Source of the DNA: Acidobacteriaceae bacterium
Lineage (GTDB): Bacteria > Acidobacteriota > Terriglobia > Bryobacterales > Bryobacteraceae
NCBI GenBank assembly: GCA_019233755.1
Contig: JAFAMD010000013.1
Location: 1 to 64,000, forward strand
DNA length: 64,000 nucleotides
Direction: 5' to 3'
In this document: positions 9,062 through 16,411 of the stretch, piece by piece
Layout: the number at the start of each line of letters is the position of its first letter
How positions within the stretch are numbered: the first letter of the stretch is position 1
Notes under the pieces: generated by a model
What the model saw: the letters and a program-made list of their open reading frames with translations, nothing else
What the model was told of the DNA's origin: nothing
Database searches by the model: none
Program-made: the position numbers and the translations under genes

Positions 9062-9099
9062 GGGGTGAAGTCCTGCGGGGTGCGCCTCGTACTTCCCTC
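9062..9099 (+). ncRNA. Candidate structured 5' leader of the RRM gene (nested hairpin)
   Basis: The outer stem pairs 9062-9071 with 9091-9099: nine pairs including one G-U, with U9066 bulged. After a small internal loop (9072-9075 and 9090) an inner stem pairs CGGGG (9076-9080) with CCUCG (9085-9089) around a UGCG loop. The element ends 23 nt before the ATG of an RNA-binding protein, and the only Shine-Dalgarno-like GGAG (9102-9105) is 17 nt from the ATG. A cis-acting leader used for autoregulation is an inference. I recognise no named RNA family. Confidence 0.5.
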
Positions 9100-9122
9100 A
9101 CGGAGCAAACAACACTTACTAC

Positions 9123-9542
9123 ATGAGCTTTACCGTATTCCTCGGAAATCTCCCTGTCTGGGTGACCGCCGACGATATTAAGTCGTGGCTTTCATCCGAA
9201 AACCTGGTCGCCGACGCGGTCAAGGTTATCCGCAACCCCGAAACCCAGGAATCTAAAGGTTTCGCTTTTATCGAATCGCCCAACCAAGAAGAGATGAATG
9301 CAATCATCCGCCGGTTCGATCGCGCACCTCTCGAAGATCGGCTTCTTCGTGCCAACCCTGCTCAGCCGCCAAAGTCCGGCAAGAGCGCAGGGAAAAACGC
9401 AGCCCCGGCAGACCGCAGCAAGCGTCCGTTAGCGGCCGGTGCGAACGCAAACACTCAACAGCGGAAGGGGCAGACCGGTCGCCGCACAGCGCAACCTGCC
9501 CGGCACAGTGCTTTCGCTGAGGAACTCGCTAAAGCTCTTTAG
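9123..9542 (+). CDS. RRM-type RNA-binding protein
   Basis: This 139-residue cytosolic protein has one RNA recognition motif at about residues 3-80, with RNP2 VFLGNL (5-10) and RNP1 KGFAFIES (45-52) carrying the aromatic residues that stack on RNA bases. The rest is a basic, low-complexity tail rich in Lys, Ala, Gln and Arg (about 85-139), as in small bacterial RRM proteins of cyanobacteria and acidobacteria that are often cold-regulated. The upstream nested hairpin and the poorly spaced ribosome site suggest control at the RNA level. The next gene, a PIN-TRAM protein 173 nt downstream, also has an RNA-related fold. Confidence 0.9.
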   Translation: MSFTVFLGNLPVWVTADDIKSWLSSENLVADAVKVIRNPETQESKGFAFIESPNQEEMNAIIRRFDRAPLEDRLLRANPAQPPKSGKSAGKNAAPADRSKRPLAAGANANTQQRKGQTGRRTAQPARHSAFAEELAKAL

Positions 9543-9622
9543 TCCGCGGCGCAGTTCCTCAGCTCTCGTCCAATCCTTTCCTCCCAGTTCCTCGCAATAC
9601 TTCTATTCTCGAAGTGATATAC

Positions 9623-9655
9623 TGCGCTGCATTATCCGCGGGATGATGCTGCGCA
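9623..9655. promoter_or_regulatory. Imperfect 33-nt dyad between the RRM and PIN-TRAM genes
   Basis: TGCGC (9623-9627) pairs with GCGCA (9651-9655), GCAT with ATGC, and ATCC (9634-9637) with GGAT (9641-9644). One T-T mismatch and one G-T wobble interrupt the arms, and the loop is GCG. A TATACT hexamer (9618-9623) overlaps its left edge and could be a -10 box. No T-run follows, so it is more like a dyad operator or leader hairpin than a terminator. Confidence 0.4.
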
Positions 9656-9715
9656 CTAACTGTCTCCGTGACCCTTTACGAGTGCTGATCGCAGCCCCGC
9701 GCGACGGGATGTGTC

Positions 9716-10753
9716 GTGAACAGATCGAACTGGGATGTTCTTTTACTTCGTTGTAGTTTCGTCGCCTTCATCGGAGCCTTATGCTTCGTGATTAGGCCAT
9801 TCGCGCTTTCCTTCTGGGCGGCTTGCCTGCTTGGAATCGCGGCTGCCGGATGCGCTACCGGCATTGCGGTCCGTCTTCGCCGAGCCAGCCTCCACGCTCT
9901 CATCGGGGGCTCAACCGGCGCGGTCTTGGGCGCGGCGCTCGGCCTTCTTTTTGCGTATATCCTCAGCCAGAGCGTGCTTGTGAACGGGCCCACGCTGCAG
10001 TTCTTTCGGAGCGCCATCCCTTTCCTCACTGCCTACATCGGCCTGCTCATCGGCGTGGGGAAGTCGGGCTTGATCGATCTATCTTTTCTGGGTATGTCGA
10101 CTGACCGCACAAGTTCCGTCGCCCTGAAGCTCCTCGATACGAGCGTTCTGATCGACGGGCGTATTGCCGACATCGCCGAATCCGGTTTTCTGGAAGGCAA
10201 GTTGATCGTTCCGCAATTCGTTCTCAATGAATTACAGTTTGTGGCGGACTCTGTGGATTCAGCGAAGCGTAATCGCGGCCGCCGCGGCCTCGACGTGGTG
10301 CAGCGTCTTCAGAAGATGCCGAGTCTCGAGGTCTCCGTATCCACCCTGGATTTTCCAACGGTCCGCGAAGTGGACCTCAAGCTCATTGAGGCCGCCAAGC
10401 AGCTTGGCGCCAAGATCGTCACCAACGACTTCAACCTCAATAAGCTCGCGCAGGTACAGGGCGTTTCCATCCTCAATATCAATGAGCTTGCAAATTCGCT
10501 CAAGCCCATTGTCCTGCCCGGCGAGACCATGCGTGTGTTCATTCTCAAGGAAGGGAAGGAGTACAACCAAGGTGTTGCCTATCTGGACGACGGCACCATG
10601 GTAGTCGTGGACAACGCGCGGCGCCTTATTTCGAAGACGATTGATATCACGGTTACCAGTGTTCTTCAGACGACTGCAGGAAAGATGATTTTCGGCAAGT
10701 ATGACGACCGTGTCCACGCGTCTCCGGCCGAGCATCGCGGCGCGACGGCGTAG
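9716..10753 (+). CDS. Membrane-anchored PIN-TRAM domain protein (YacL-like)
   Basis: This 345-residue protein has about four hydrophobic segments in the first 125 residues, then a PIN nuclease-like domain with acidic residues at LLDTSVLIDGRI (D141, D147), NELQ (E172) and TNDFNLNK. A TRAM domain (about 282-340) follows; TRAM is a small nucleic-acid-binding beta fold also found in tRNA-modifying enzymes. The layout matches the YacL family, often annotated PIN/TRAM, whose substrate is unsettled. It would be tethered to the inner membrane with its catalytic part in the cytosol. The start is GTG at 9716. The gene follows the RRM gene in the same direction and ends 1 nt from a convergent gene. Confidence 0.88.
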   Translation: MNRSNWDVLLLRCSFVAFIGALCFVIRPFALSFWAACLLGIAAAGCATGIAVRLRRASLHALIGGSTGAVLGAALGLLFAYILSQSVLVNGPTLQFFRSAIPFLTAYIGLLIGVGKSGLIDLSFLGMSTDRTSSVALKLLDTSVLIDGRIADIAESGFLEGKLIVPQFVLNELQFVADSVDSAKRNRGRRGLDVVQRLQKMPSLEVSVSTLDFPTVREVDLKLIEAAKQLGAKIVTNDFNLNKLAQVQGVSILNINELANSLKPIVLPGETMRVFILKEGKEYNQGVAYLDDGTMVVVDNARRLISKTIDITVTSVLQTTAGKMIFGKYDDRVHASPAEHRGATA

Positions 10754-10754
10754 C

Positions 10755-11486
10755 CTATTCGCTTTGCCAGCTACGCGTCTGGAGGAAGAAGCGGCGAGCT
10801 ATCTTCCATTGGGTCTTGGGGAGGCCCACCTCCGGGCGGAAGACTTCATAGGCGTTCCCGGAGTTCGACCAGCGACCCATCTCATCGGGCGCGGCGGTTG
10901 CAAATTCGCGTACTTCGGTGTGGTCCAAAATATCGAACATCCGGATTACTGCCTTATTGCGGCTGCCGCCGACTGCGGGTGCAAAAGCGATCACCACAAA
11001 ACGTTCGTCGTAACCTTCGTATTTCGCGGGCGAGAACTGAAACGCCTGCACACTCACCGGACCTTTGAGCTGCTGTTCAAAGGCCGGGGATCCCTTCCAG
11101 GACGAGTAGAAGAGCAGCGCGGGCTGCACGCCTGTTCTTAGCGCGAAGTGATAATCGTGCTTCAGGGCGGTGCCTTCGAGCAGCCCCTGCTGAGTTGAAG
11201 AAACGCTGCCATCGTCCAGATCGAAAACTGTCGTGCAACTGCCTTGCCCGACGGCAAGATAGCGGTTATCGATAATTGCGAGTGAACGGACGGCGCTGGT
11301 TCCGGTGCTTAAGTGCAGACCGTCCTGCACGCCGTCATGCAGCAGTTGAATCTCGCCCGACGAATAGCCGTTTGCCTGCCAGTGCTCGCTTGCCGCAACC
11401 GCAGTCAGCACTCGGGTGCCCGCCGCAATGCATAGAACAGCGCTCGCAGCAGGCAGCGCAAACATCGACAGCCATTTCATCCGCAC
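10755..11486 (-). CDS. Exported protein of unknown function
   Basis: I do not recognise this 243-residue protein. It has a hydrophobic N-terminus (about residues 5-32) that could be a signal peptide or anchor, and then beta-rich sequence with phrases such as YLAVGQGSCTTVFDLDDG that loosely resemble beta-propeller repeats. The start is GTG at 11486 or the ATG two codons later; both give the same signal. Its stop is 1 nt from the stop of the convergent PIN-TRAM gene. A periplasmic or surface role is inferred only from the signal. Confidence 0.6.
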   Translation of the reverse strand: MRMKWLSMFALPAASAVLCIAAGTRVLTAVAASEHWQANGYSSGEIQLLHDGVQDGLHLSTGTSAVRSLAIIDNRYLAVGQGSCTTVFDLDDGSVSSTQQGLLEGTALKHDYHFALRTGVQPALLFYSSWKGSPAFEQQLKGPVSVQAFQFSPAKYEGYDERFVVIAFAPAVGGSRNKAVIRMFDILDHTEVREFATAAPDEMGRWSNSGNAYEVFRPEVGLPKTQWKIARRFFLQTRSWQSE

Positions 11487-11541
11487 GCGCGATAGTCTAG
11501 CATCCGGCGTGTAGACCTTTGGTCAGGATGCGAATCGCTGC

Positions 11542-12066
11542 TTATTGGGGCGCCTGGGTTCCCGCGCCGATTAGTATGAGTTCAGCAGTCCCTTCCGCGC
11601 ACATCCCGTAGATCGCATCCGTATCGCAAGCTCCGACCGAATATTTGTAGCACCCCTCTTTTTTCGCGGTAACAGAAACCGAACGGTCGGACCCTCCAAT
11701 AATTGCTCCCGCAGGGTCAAATGGCGAGGAAGGACCGAAGTCCACAGTGAAACCTGTATTCTTGGAAGCGCTGTGCCACGTTACAATGGTGCCGGCCTTT
11801 ACGCAGATAGGTGCGTTCGATTTTGCGCCCGGAAGCGCCGGTGTGGCAGAGGCGCCATAATCCGTTCTTTTGACATCTATCCTGCAGGGTGCGGAGGGGG
11901 ATTCGCACGTGTTGCTGGCGTTGCACATCGCCTGAGGGGTCGGCTCCGCGCAAATGTGGGTTCTCTTGCTGTGGCGATGGTCCTGAGCCGATGAAATGCC
12001 GACCTGCAGAAGAACTGGTAACACAAGCACACGACACCAGATCACAACGCTGCGCTGGATGTTCAT
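11542..12066 (-). CDS. Exported Cys-rich protein with a cupredoxin/Ig-like domain, function unknown
   Basis: This 174-residue protein has a signal peptide (about residues 1-28). The mature part has many Cys (CAEP, CNASNTCES, PCRID, ICVKAG, GCYKYSVGACD, MCAEG) that could form disulfides outside the cytosol. The C-terminal half, with VKAGTIVTWHSASKNTGFTVDFG and a late KEGCYKYSV, has the layout of plastocyanin-like beta sandwiches, but the copper His/Cys/Met set is not evident. The frame is open to an ATG at 12096. I chose 12066 because GAGGTG lies 5 nt upstream and the signal peptide begins there. It is followed by another exported protein transcribed the same way. Confidence 0.6.
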   Translation of the reverse strand: MNIQRSVVIWCRVLVLPVLLQVGISSAQDHRHSKRTHICAEPTPQAMCNASNTCESPSAPCRIDVKRTDYGASATPALPGAKSNAPICVKAGTIVTWHSASKNTGFTVDFGPSSPFDPAGAIIGGSDRSVSVTAKKEGCYKYSVGACDTDAIYGMCAEGTAELILIGAGTQAPQ

Positions 12067-12142
12067 AAAGCACCTCGCTATCAAGTCGCGTTTCAAAGAT
12101 CAAAGAGGCCAGGCGATTAGCAGGAGTGCCTCTGCTGCCCGT

Positions 12143-12769
12143 TTAGTTAACACCGGGCGTTCCTTTCCAGTCGAGAACGTCAACAAGGTTCCACGGGTTC
12201 TCCCTGAGCTCAAACTGCAGTTGCCCTTTGTCGTCGACTGCGAGTTGAGCTGCAGGATACAGTTTTCCCGTGCTCTTGCTCTTATCGGTGTCGTTCAAGT
12301 CGAATTCGCCTGCAGTCAAGTTGTAAGCGGTGGACTGGGTGTCCCAGTAAACTTCACCGAATCTTAGGAGGCGGTTGGTGACAAAACGGATGTTTCGTCC
12401 GGTCGGGGTCGGGATCATCCGAATGAAGGCGCAGTCATAACCGAGAGTGCCCGTGATCTCGATGTGACCCACCGCTCTCATTTTTGTCAGCGTGTTGACC
12501 AGTCCCTGGTTTTGACCTTTTTGGAACGCCTGCATGAGCATCGCCCTGTCCGCCGGAGTGGAGAACTCATAGATGTTCAGCGTGACGCCAATTACCGCTC
12601 CGAGTTGGGTGCCCGTACCCATGGCACTTGCCTCAATCGTCTCGCTCTTAACCTTGTCCTTGTCGGCGCAGAAGCCTGGAGTGCTCCCCAGGAGCAACAG
12701 ACTAGCTACAAGAAAACCGGTTAGCGAATGCACACGAATTCCCGGTATCACATTCATGATTTGGCGCAC
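12143..12769 (-). CDS. Exported protein of unknown function
   Basis: This 208-residue protein has a clear signal peptide (VHSLTGFLVASLLLLGSTP, then CA) and a mature part with no motif that I recognise (GAVIGVTLNIYEFSTPADR, ENPWNLVDVLDWKG). It looks like an exported protein family of acidobacteria without assigned function. The frame is open to an ATG at 12901, but those 44 residues look non-coding. A GTG at 12767-12769, preceded by AGGAG with a 6-nt spacer, is the best start. It lies 76 nt upstream of, and co-oriented with, the Cys-rich exported protein gene. Confidence 0.6.
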   Translation of the reverse strand: MRQIMNVIPGIRVHSLTGFLVASLLLLGSTPGFCADKDKVKSETIEASAMGTGTQLGAVIGVTLNIYEFSTPADRAMLMQAFQKGQNQGLVNTLTKMRAVGHIEITGTLGYDCAFIRMIPTPTGRNIRFVTNRLLRFGEVYWDTQSTAYNLTAGEFDLNDTDKSKSTGKLYPAAQLAVDDKGQLQFELRENPWNLVDVLDWKGTPGVN

Positions 12770-12960
12770 TTCAATCTCCTTTCCGCGAAGCAAACGAAAT
12801 ATATTCGTTGCTTCCTTTGGCACGCACTGAACTTCTTGCCGGGCGGCCAATTCCAAGCAGCCCTCATCAGATCGTTGACGAGCTAGATGTTTATGGCTCA
12901 CTGAAGTCGTAGAAAATTAGGCTTCATGGCCGAGCCCGTTAAATTTCATATCCGGATCGG

Positions 12961-13003
12961 CGAGACTGGATTCGAACCCGGAACGTCAAGCTTGAGAGCC
13001 CAG
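12961..13003 (-). other. tRNA-like remnant (3' half, Glu-CTC-like anticodon loop)
   Basis: Read on the minus strand, this piece has a T-loop TTCGAAT (12970-12976) preceded by CCGGG, and 15 nt upstream a 7-nt loop CTCTCAA (12992-12998) with U33, a CTC anticodon and A37 in the right places. The T-stem and anticodon stem carry mismatches, and no D-arm or acceptor 5' strand can be found, so it is not a working tRNA. It abuts the truncated GAF gene. Chance resemblance cannot be excluded. Confidence 0.3.
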
Positions 13004-13004
13004 C

Positions 13005-13592
13005 ATGGAGAGACGGCAAAGGGAAGGATCCACTAGGGCCAGCGAGCTCTTGCAGGCAACGGCTGCTGCCATGGCACTGCCGGCGGTCGCAAGCCTTTGG
13101 GAGGACCTCGTGTCATCGCTAGGGAGAGCGCTGGGTGTCGATTGGGCATTCGTGGGTGAATCGCTCCTTGGCAAGAACAACGTGATACAGACATTGGCTG
13201 CATGGCATCGGGGCAAGATCGTTCCGAATTTTGAATACACCTTTGAACGATCTGCGGAAGACGATGTGCTGTCGCAAGATGTATGCCTGTACACCTGCGA
13301 GGTGCAGAAGCACCTTTCGAACCCGTGGTTACAACAGGAAAACGCGCAAGCTTTTGGGAGGGTCAGTCTTCCAGGGCCTCTTGGTGGGGTGCGTGGTCTG
13401 CTGGCGATTGCGCACTCGCAGCCGCTGGAAGATGCGGATATGATCGAAGCGGTTTTGCGAATCTTCGGGTTCCGGGCGGGAATGGAGTTGGAGCGTTGGC
13501 GAGCCGATGAGCACTTCTATCGCAAGCTACTGGAGATCGCGCAAGAATCTCCGCCGAGTTATACTAAATTCATCCGCTCCAGCACCGCCTGA
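13005..13592 (+). CDS. GAF-domain protein, probably C-terminally truncated
   Basis: This 195-residue protein has a GAF-like sensor fold at about residues 10-165 (LWEDLVSSLGRALGVDWAFVGE, RVSLPGPLGGVRGLLAIAHSQPL). It ends in the start of a helical linker (GMELERWRADEHFYRKLLEIA), where longer homologues normally continue into PAS, kinase or other signalling domains. Here it stops 12 residues later, having run 34 nt antisense into the 3' end of the next gene. That makes it look like a remnant of a larger sensor cut by a rearrangement. The tRNA-like fragment directly upstream fits an old junction. Whether it is still expressed is unknown. Confidence 0.55.
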   Translation: MERRQREGSTRASELLQATAAAMALPAVASLWEDLVSSLGRALGVDWAFVGESLLGKNNVIQTLAAWHRGKIVPNFEYTFERSAEDDVLSQDVCLYTCEVQKHLSNPWLQQENAQAFGRVSLPGPLGGVRGLLAIAHSQPLEDADMIEAVLRIFGFRAGMELERWRADEHFYRKLLEIAQESPPSYTKFIRSSTA

Positions 13593-15361
13593 AACCGCGG
13601 TTCGCCCCTGAGATTGTCAAGCAACGGGTCCCACTTCATCTGCATCATGCCTGTGCATCGCTCGTCGGCAGCCCTTTCCAGCCAGTCCAGTGCTTCAACG
13701 TCCCGGCCCATGCCCGCGTAGGCGTGGACGAACGTCAGAGGAGTAGCGAAAGAATGGCGTGATAGCTGGTGAAGCTGCTGTAAGGTTTCGTTCGCTTTTC
13801 GTCGCTGGCCATCAGCCGCATACGCTGCAACGAGTCCGCCTAAGTGGGCTGCGGGAGTGAAATGCTCGAACGACGTGCGAATCGCCGTAATGGCTTCGGC
13901 AAACCGGCCTGCCTGCAGTAGCGCCAGCCCGAGAAGATAGCGCGTGTGGGCGGTTTTCGGTCCCAGTTCCAGAGCCCGCTCAAAGGCCGCAATAGCGCCG
14001 GGATAATCGCGAAGGAAGTAGAGACGTACTCCAATTGCGCGATGGGACCGCGGGGACAGAGGGTCGAGACTCAGAGCTTTCTCAGTATCTGCCTCCGAAC
14101 CCTCCAGATCGCCGGTCTGCAACCGGCAGAAGCCGCGCTGCAGATATCCTGGAAGATAGCTCGGGCGGAGCTCCAGTCCGCGTCGGAAGAAGATTTCTGC
14201 TTCATTCCATCGCCACCCGACAAAAGCGACCGAACATCCGAGCGCAACGTATGCTTCCGCGCAGCGCCGGTCCAGACGCAGAGCTTGTAAGCTCAGACGC
14301 CGAGTAACTCCGGTCAAGGCCGCTGGCTTGCGAGCTTCAAAGAAAATCAGCCAATGGTAGCACTCCACCAGTGCAGCATAAGCTTGTGCGTACTCCGGAA
14401 ACAGTGAAATGGCGCGCAGGAAGCAGTCGGCCGCTTTCTCGCAGCCTTCCACGTTAAGCTGGTTCCAAAAATAACGCCCTTGTACGTAAAGCCTGTGCGC
14501 TTCGGGGGGCGGTCGAACTGCACTCGCCCTGCCAAATCCGGTTTCGAGTCCTTCGGCCAGCGCCTTGGCAACGGCTTGGGCAATCTCATCCTGAATTCCG
14601 AAGACATCCTGCGTGTCGCGATTGAAAACGCGAGCCCAGATGTAGGCTCCCGAAGCCACGTCGATGGCCTTTGCGTGAATGCGGATCCTGCTGCCGAGTT
14701 GTTGAACACTGCCCATTACCAACGTATTTGCGCCAAGATCGCGGCTGATGCGGGTCAAATCGCGTTCCCCAGATGCGAAACGGAACGCGGAGAAGGTGGA
14801 AATCACGCTCAAAGCCGGTGAACTGGCCAGCCGTTCCTGCACGCTGTCAGCTATCCCGTAACAGAAGTAGTCCTGCTCTCGATCGGCACTCAAGTTCGAA
14901 AACGGCAGAACCGCGACGCGATGTCGGCGCGTATCGATTGAAGCAACCGCACGAGCTGCGGCGTCCTCTTTTGCAAAGCCACTGCTGCGTTTGAAGACAG
15001 GCGCGTAGCTGCCCGGCTCAAACGAGATCACGATGGGATCGGAAGCGCCTTCACTCTGATAGTAGTCGGAGAGTTTACGCCGAAGCCGCTGTGCCTCGGT
15101 ACGTACGATCGAATCGATGCGAGGATCAAAATGACTTCCGCGATCAAAGACCTCGCGGCCAATCACATACTGTTTAATATTCTCGGCTTCGCCCTGCAGA
15201 CTCTGTTCCACAGTCCAGGTGAGGAATCTACAGAGGCGTTTGGAACCTGCGAAAGCTCGACTGTTAATGATGCGCTCGATCTGAGCATAGATCGCAGAGG
15301 CCGGCAGTTGAGCTGCATCCTCCGTATCGGGCGCCCGATTCTGCAAATAACTGCTTTCCAT
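13559..15361 (-). CDS. TPR protein with N-terminal winged-helix-like and TolB-like domains
   Basis: This 600-residue protein has three parts. Residues of about 20-125 carry a motif block (KRLCRFLTWTVEQ, IGREVFDRG, DPRIDSIVRTEAQRLRRKL) typical of large acidobacterial families sometimes labelled adenylate-cyclase-like or DNA-binding. Residues of about 145-280 resemble the TolB/FlgO-type domain of the CadC group (VAVLPFSNLSADREQDYFCYGI). The rest is a TPR array with repeats such as ALSLDPLSPRSHRAIGV. There is no membrane segment, so a cytosolic regulator or scaffold is likely, but no target is known. The start at 15361 fits the homologous N-terminus. Confidence 0.75.
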   Translation of the reverse strand: MESSYLQNRAPDTEDAAQLPASAIYAQIERIINSRAFAGSKRLCRFLTWTVEQSLQGEAENIKQYVIGREVFDRGSHFDPRIDSIVRTEAQRLRRKLSDYYQSEGASDPIVISFEPGSYAPVFKRSSGFAKEDAAARAVASIDTRRHRVAVLPFSNLSADREQDYFCYGIADSVQERLASSPALSVISTFSAFRFASGERDLTRISRDLGANTLVMGSVQQLGSRIRIHAKAIDVASGAYIWARVFNRDTQDVFGIQDEIAQAVAKALAEGLETGFGRASAVRPPPEAHRLYVQGRYFWNQLNVEGCEKAADCFLRAISLFPEYAQAYAALVECYHWLIFFEARKPAALTGVTRRLSLQALRLDRRCAEAYVALGCSVAFVGWRWNEAEIFFRRGLELRPSYLPGYLQRGFCRLQTGDLEGSEADTEKALSLDPLSPRSHRAIGVRLYFLRDYPGAIAAFERALELGPKTAHTRYLLGLALLQAGRFAEAITAIRTSFEHFTPAAHLGGLVAAYAADGQRRKANETLQQLHQLSRHSFATPLTFVHAYAGMGRDVEALDWLERAADERCTGMMQMKWDPLLDNLRGEPRFQAVLERMNLV

Positions 15362-15613
15362 TATCGGGCCTCGTTCTCGTCAAGACAGCTTATCACCAGC
15401 GGCGCCTTTTGGCATGAATCAGAAAATAACCGCTAACGGTCAGCTAACCCTCCCTGACTCCCATAAGTTGTTAAGAATAAGTAACCTGATCGGTAGGAAG
15501 GTCCTATCGCGACCGTCCGCCGCGTCGGTGTTCACTGCAAAGATGGCTTTTCCCACGTCTTGAAGCTGCTAACTGACAGGCAGGCAACTTATTTACCGCT
15601 ATCTCGAACGACA

Positions 15614-15642
15614 TTGAAGTCATCCTCGGGGATACGTATAAC
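15614..15642 (+). promoter_or_regulatory. Sigma-70-type promoter of the receiver-domain gene
   Basis: TTGAAG (15614-15619) and TATAAC (15637-15642) are spaced by 17 nt. Transcription would start near 15649-15651, about 15 nt before the Shine-Dalgarno-fitted codon ATC at 15665. The rest of the 350-nt gap upstream (15362-15613) holds no gene that I can support. Confidence 0.6.
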
Positions 15643-15712
15643 CTACTAGCAAAAAGGAAATACCATCACAACGCCGCCCAACCTCGATTTCAGAAAACGG
15701 AAGAAAAAGATC

Positions 15713-16072
15713 TTGATTGTGGATGATGACGCACCCTTGCGACGCATGCTGGCTGCGATGTTTGAGACGGCGGGCTACGAAGTCGCGGCGTCAAACGGGA
15801 GAGAAGCACTGGGGTATGCCAGCACGCTCGAAGCGGACATCGTCGTGACCGACATGCTCACGCCGGAGGTAGAAGGCTGGAAACTAATCCCAGAGCTTTT
15901 AGAGATGAACTCCGAATTGAAGATCATCGCCATGTCCCAGGAGCTTGGTGCCGAGAAGAACTTGACTCTGGCCAAAGCAGCAGGCGCGATTGCAACTTTG
16001 ACGAAGCCTCTGACCACCGAGAAGCTGCAGCGAATGCTTCATGAGATTTCGCATTTGGCAATGGCCGATTGA
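15713..16072 (+). CDS. Stand-alone CheY-like receiver protein
   Basis: This is a single receiver domain. The acidic pocket is at DDD (residues 4-6), the phosphoacceptor is D47 in IVVTDMLTPEVEG, and the conserved Lys is in TLTKPLT. It has no output domain, so it probably signals by protein contact. The only standard start is TTG at 15713, which trims beta-strand 1. The frame is open upstream to 15650 and encodes a plausible N-terminus ending RKRKKKI just before the TTG. AAGGA (15654-15658) is spaced correctly for the codon ATC at 15665, which may be a changed ATG. It is convergent with a hybrid histidine kinase, a possible partner. Confidence 0.85.
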   Translation: MIVDDDAPLRRMLAAMFETAGYEVAASNGREALGYASTLEADIVVTDMLTPEVEGWKLIPELLEMNSELKIIAMSQELGAEKNLTLAKAAGAIATLTKPLTTEKLQRMLHEISHLAMAD

Positions 16073-16411
16073 AAACCTTCCTGCCGCTAGCCTAGAAATG
16101 GTGGACATCAATATTGCAACCAGTTTCACCGGAGAGTCCCCGAGCATGGAGCAACAGTACGCATGTCGACTCCCGACAAGGAGCATCGATAACGATATCT
16201 GAGAAAGCGCAGACAGGCTGCTTTCGGAAAGGCCCGCCAGTACGCTTCGGCGGCTACGCGAGGACCACACGAACCCGGCGCGTGAGTTTGACGTTGAGAT
16301 GGGCCGAGCGCCTATCGTTGCCTGACGAGCTTGGCCTGATAGCTGCGATCAGACACGCCTCTATCGTCGGCCGGAAGAGTGAACTTGCAAATATTCTTCT
16401 CCCGCGATCAT
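16073..16411. other. Intergenic stretch without a supportable gene
   Basis: These 339 nt lie between the convergent receiver and kinase genes. Open frames here have atypical composition and no recognisable domain. I see no terminator with a T-run, no tRNA and no repeat. Confidence 0.5.
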
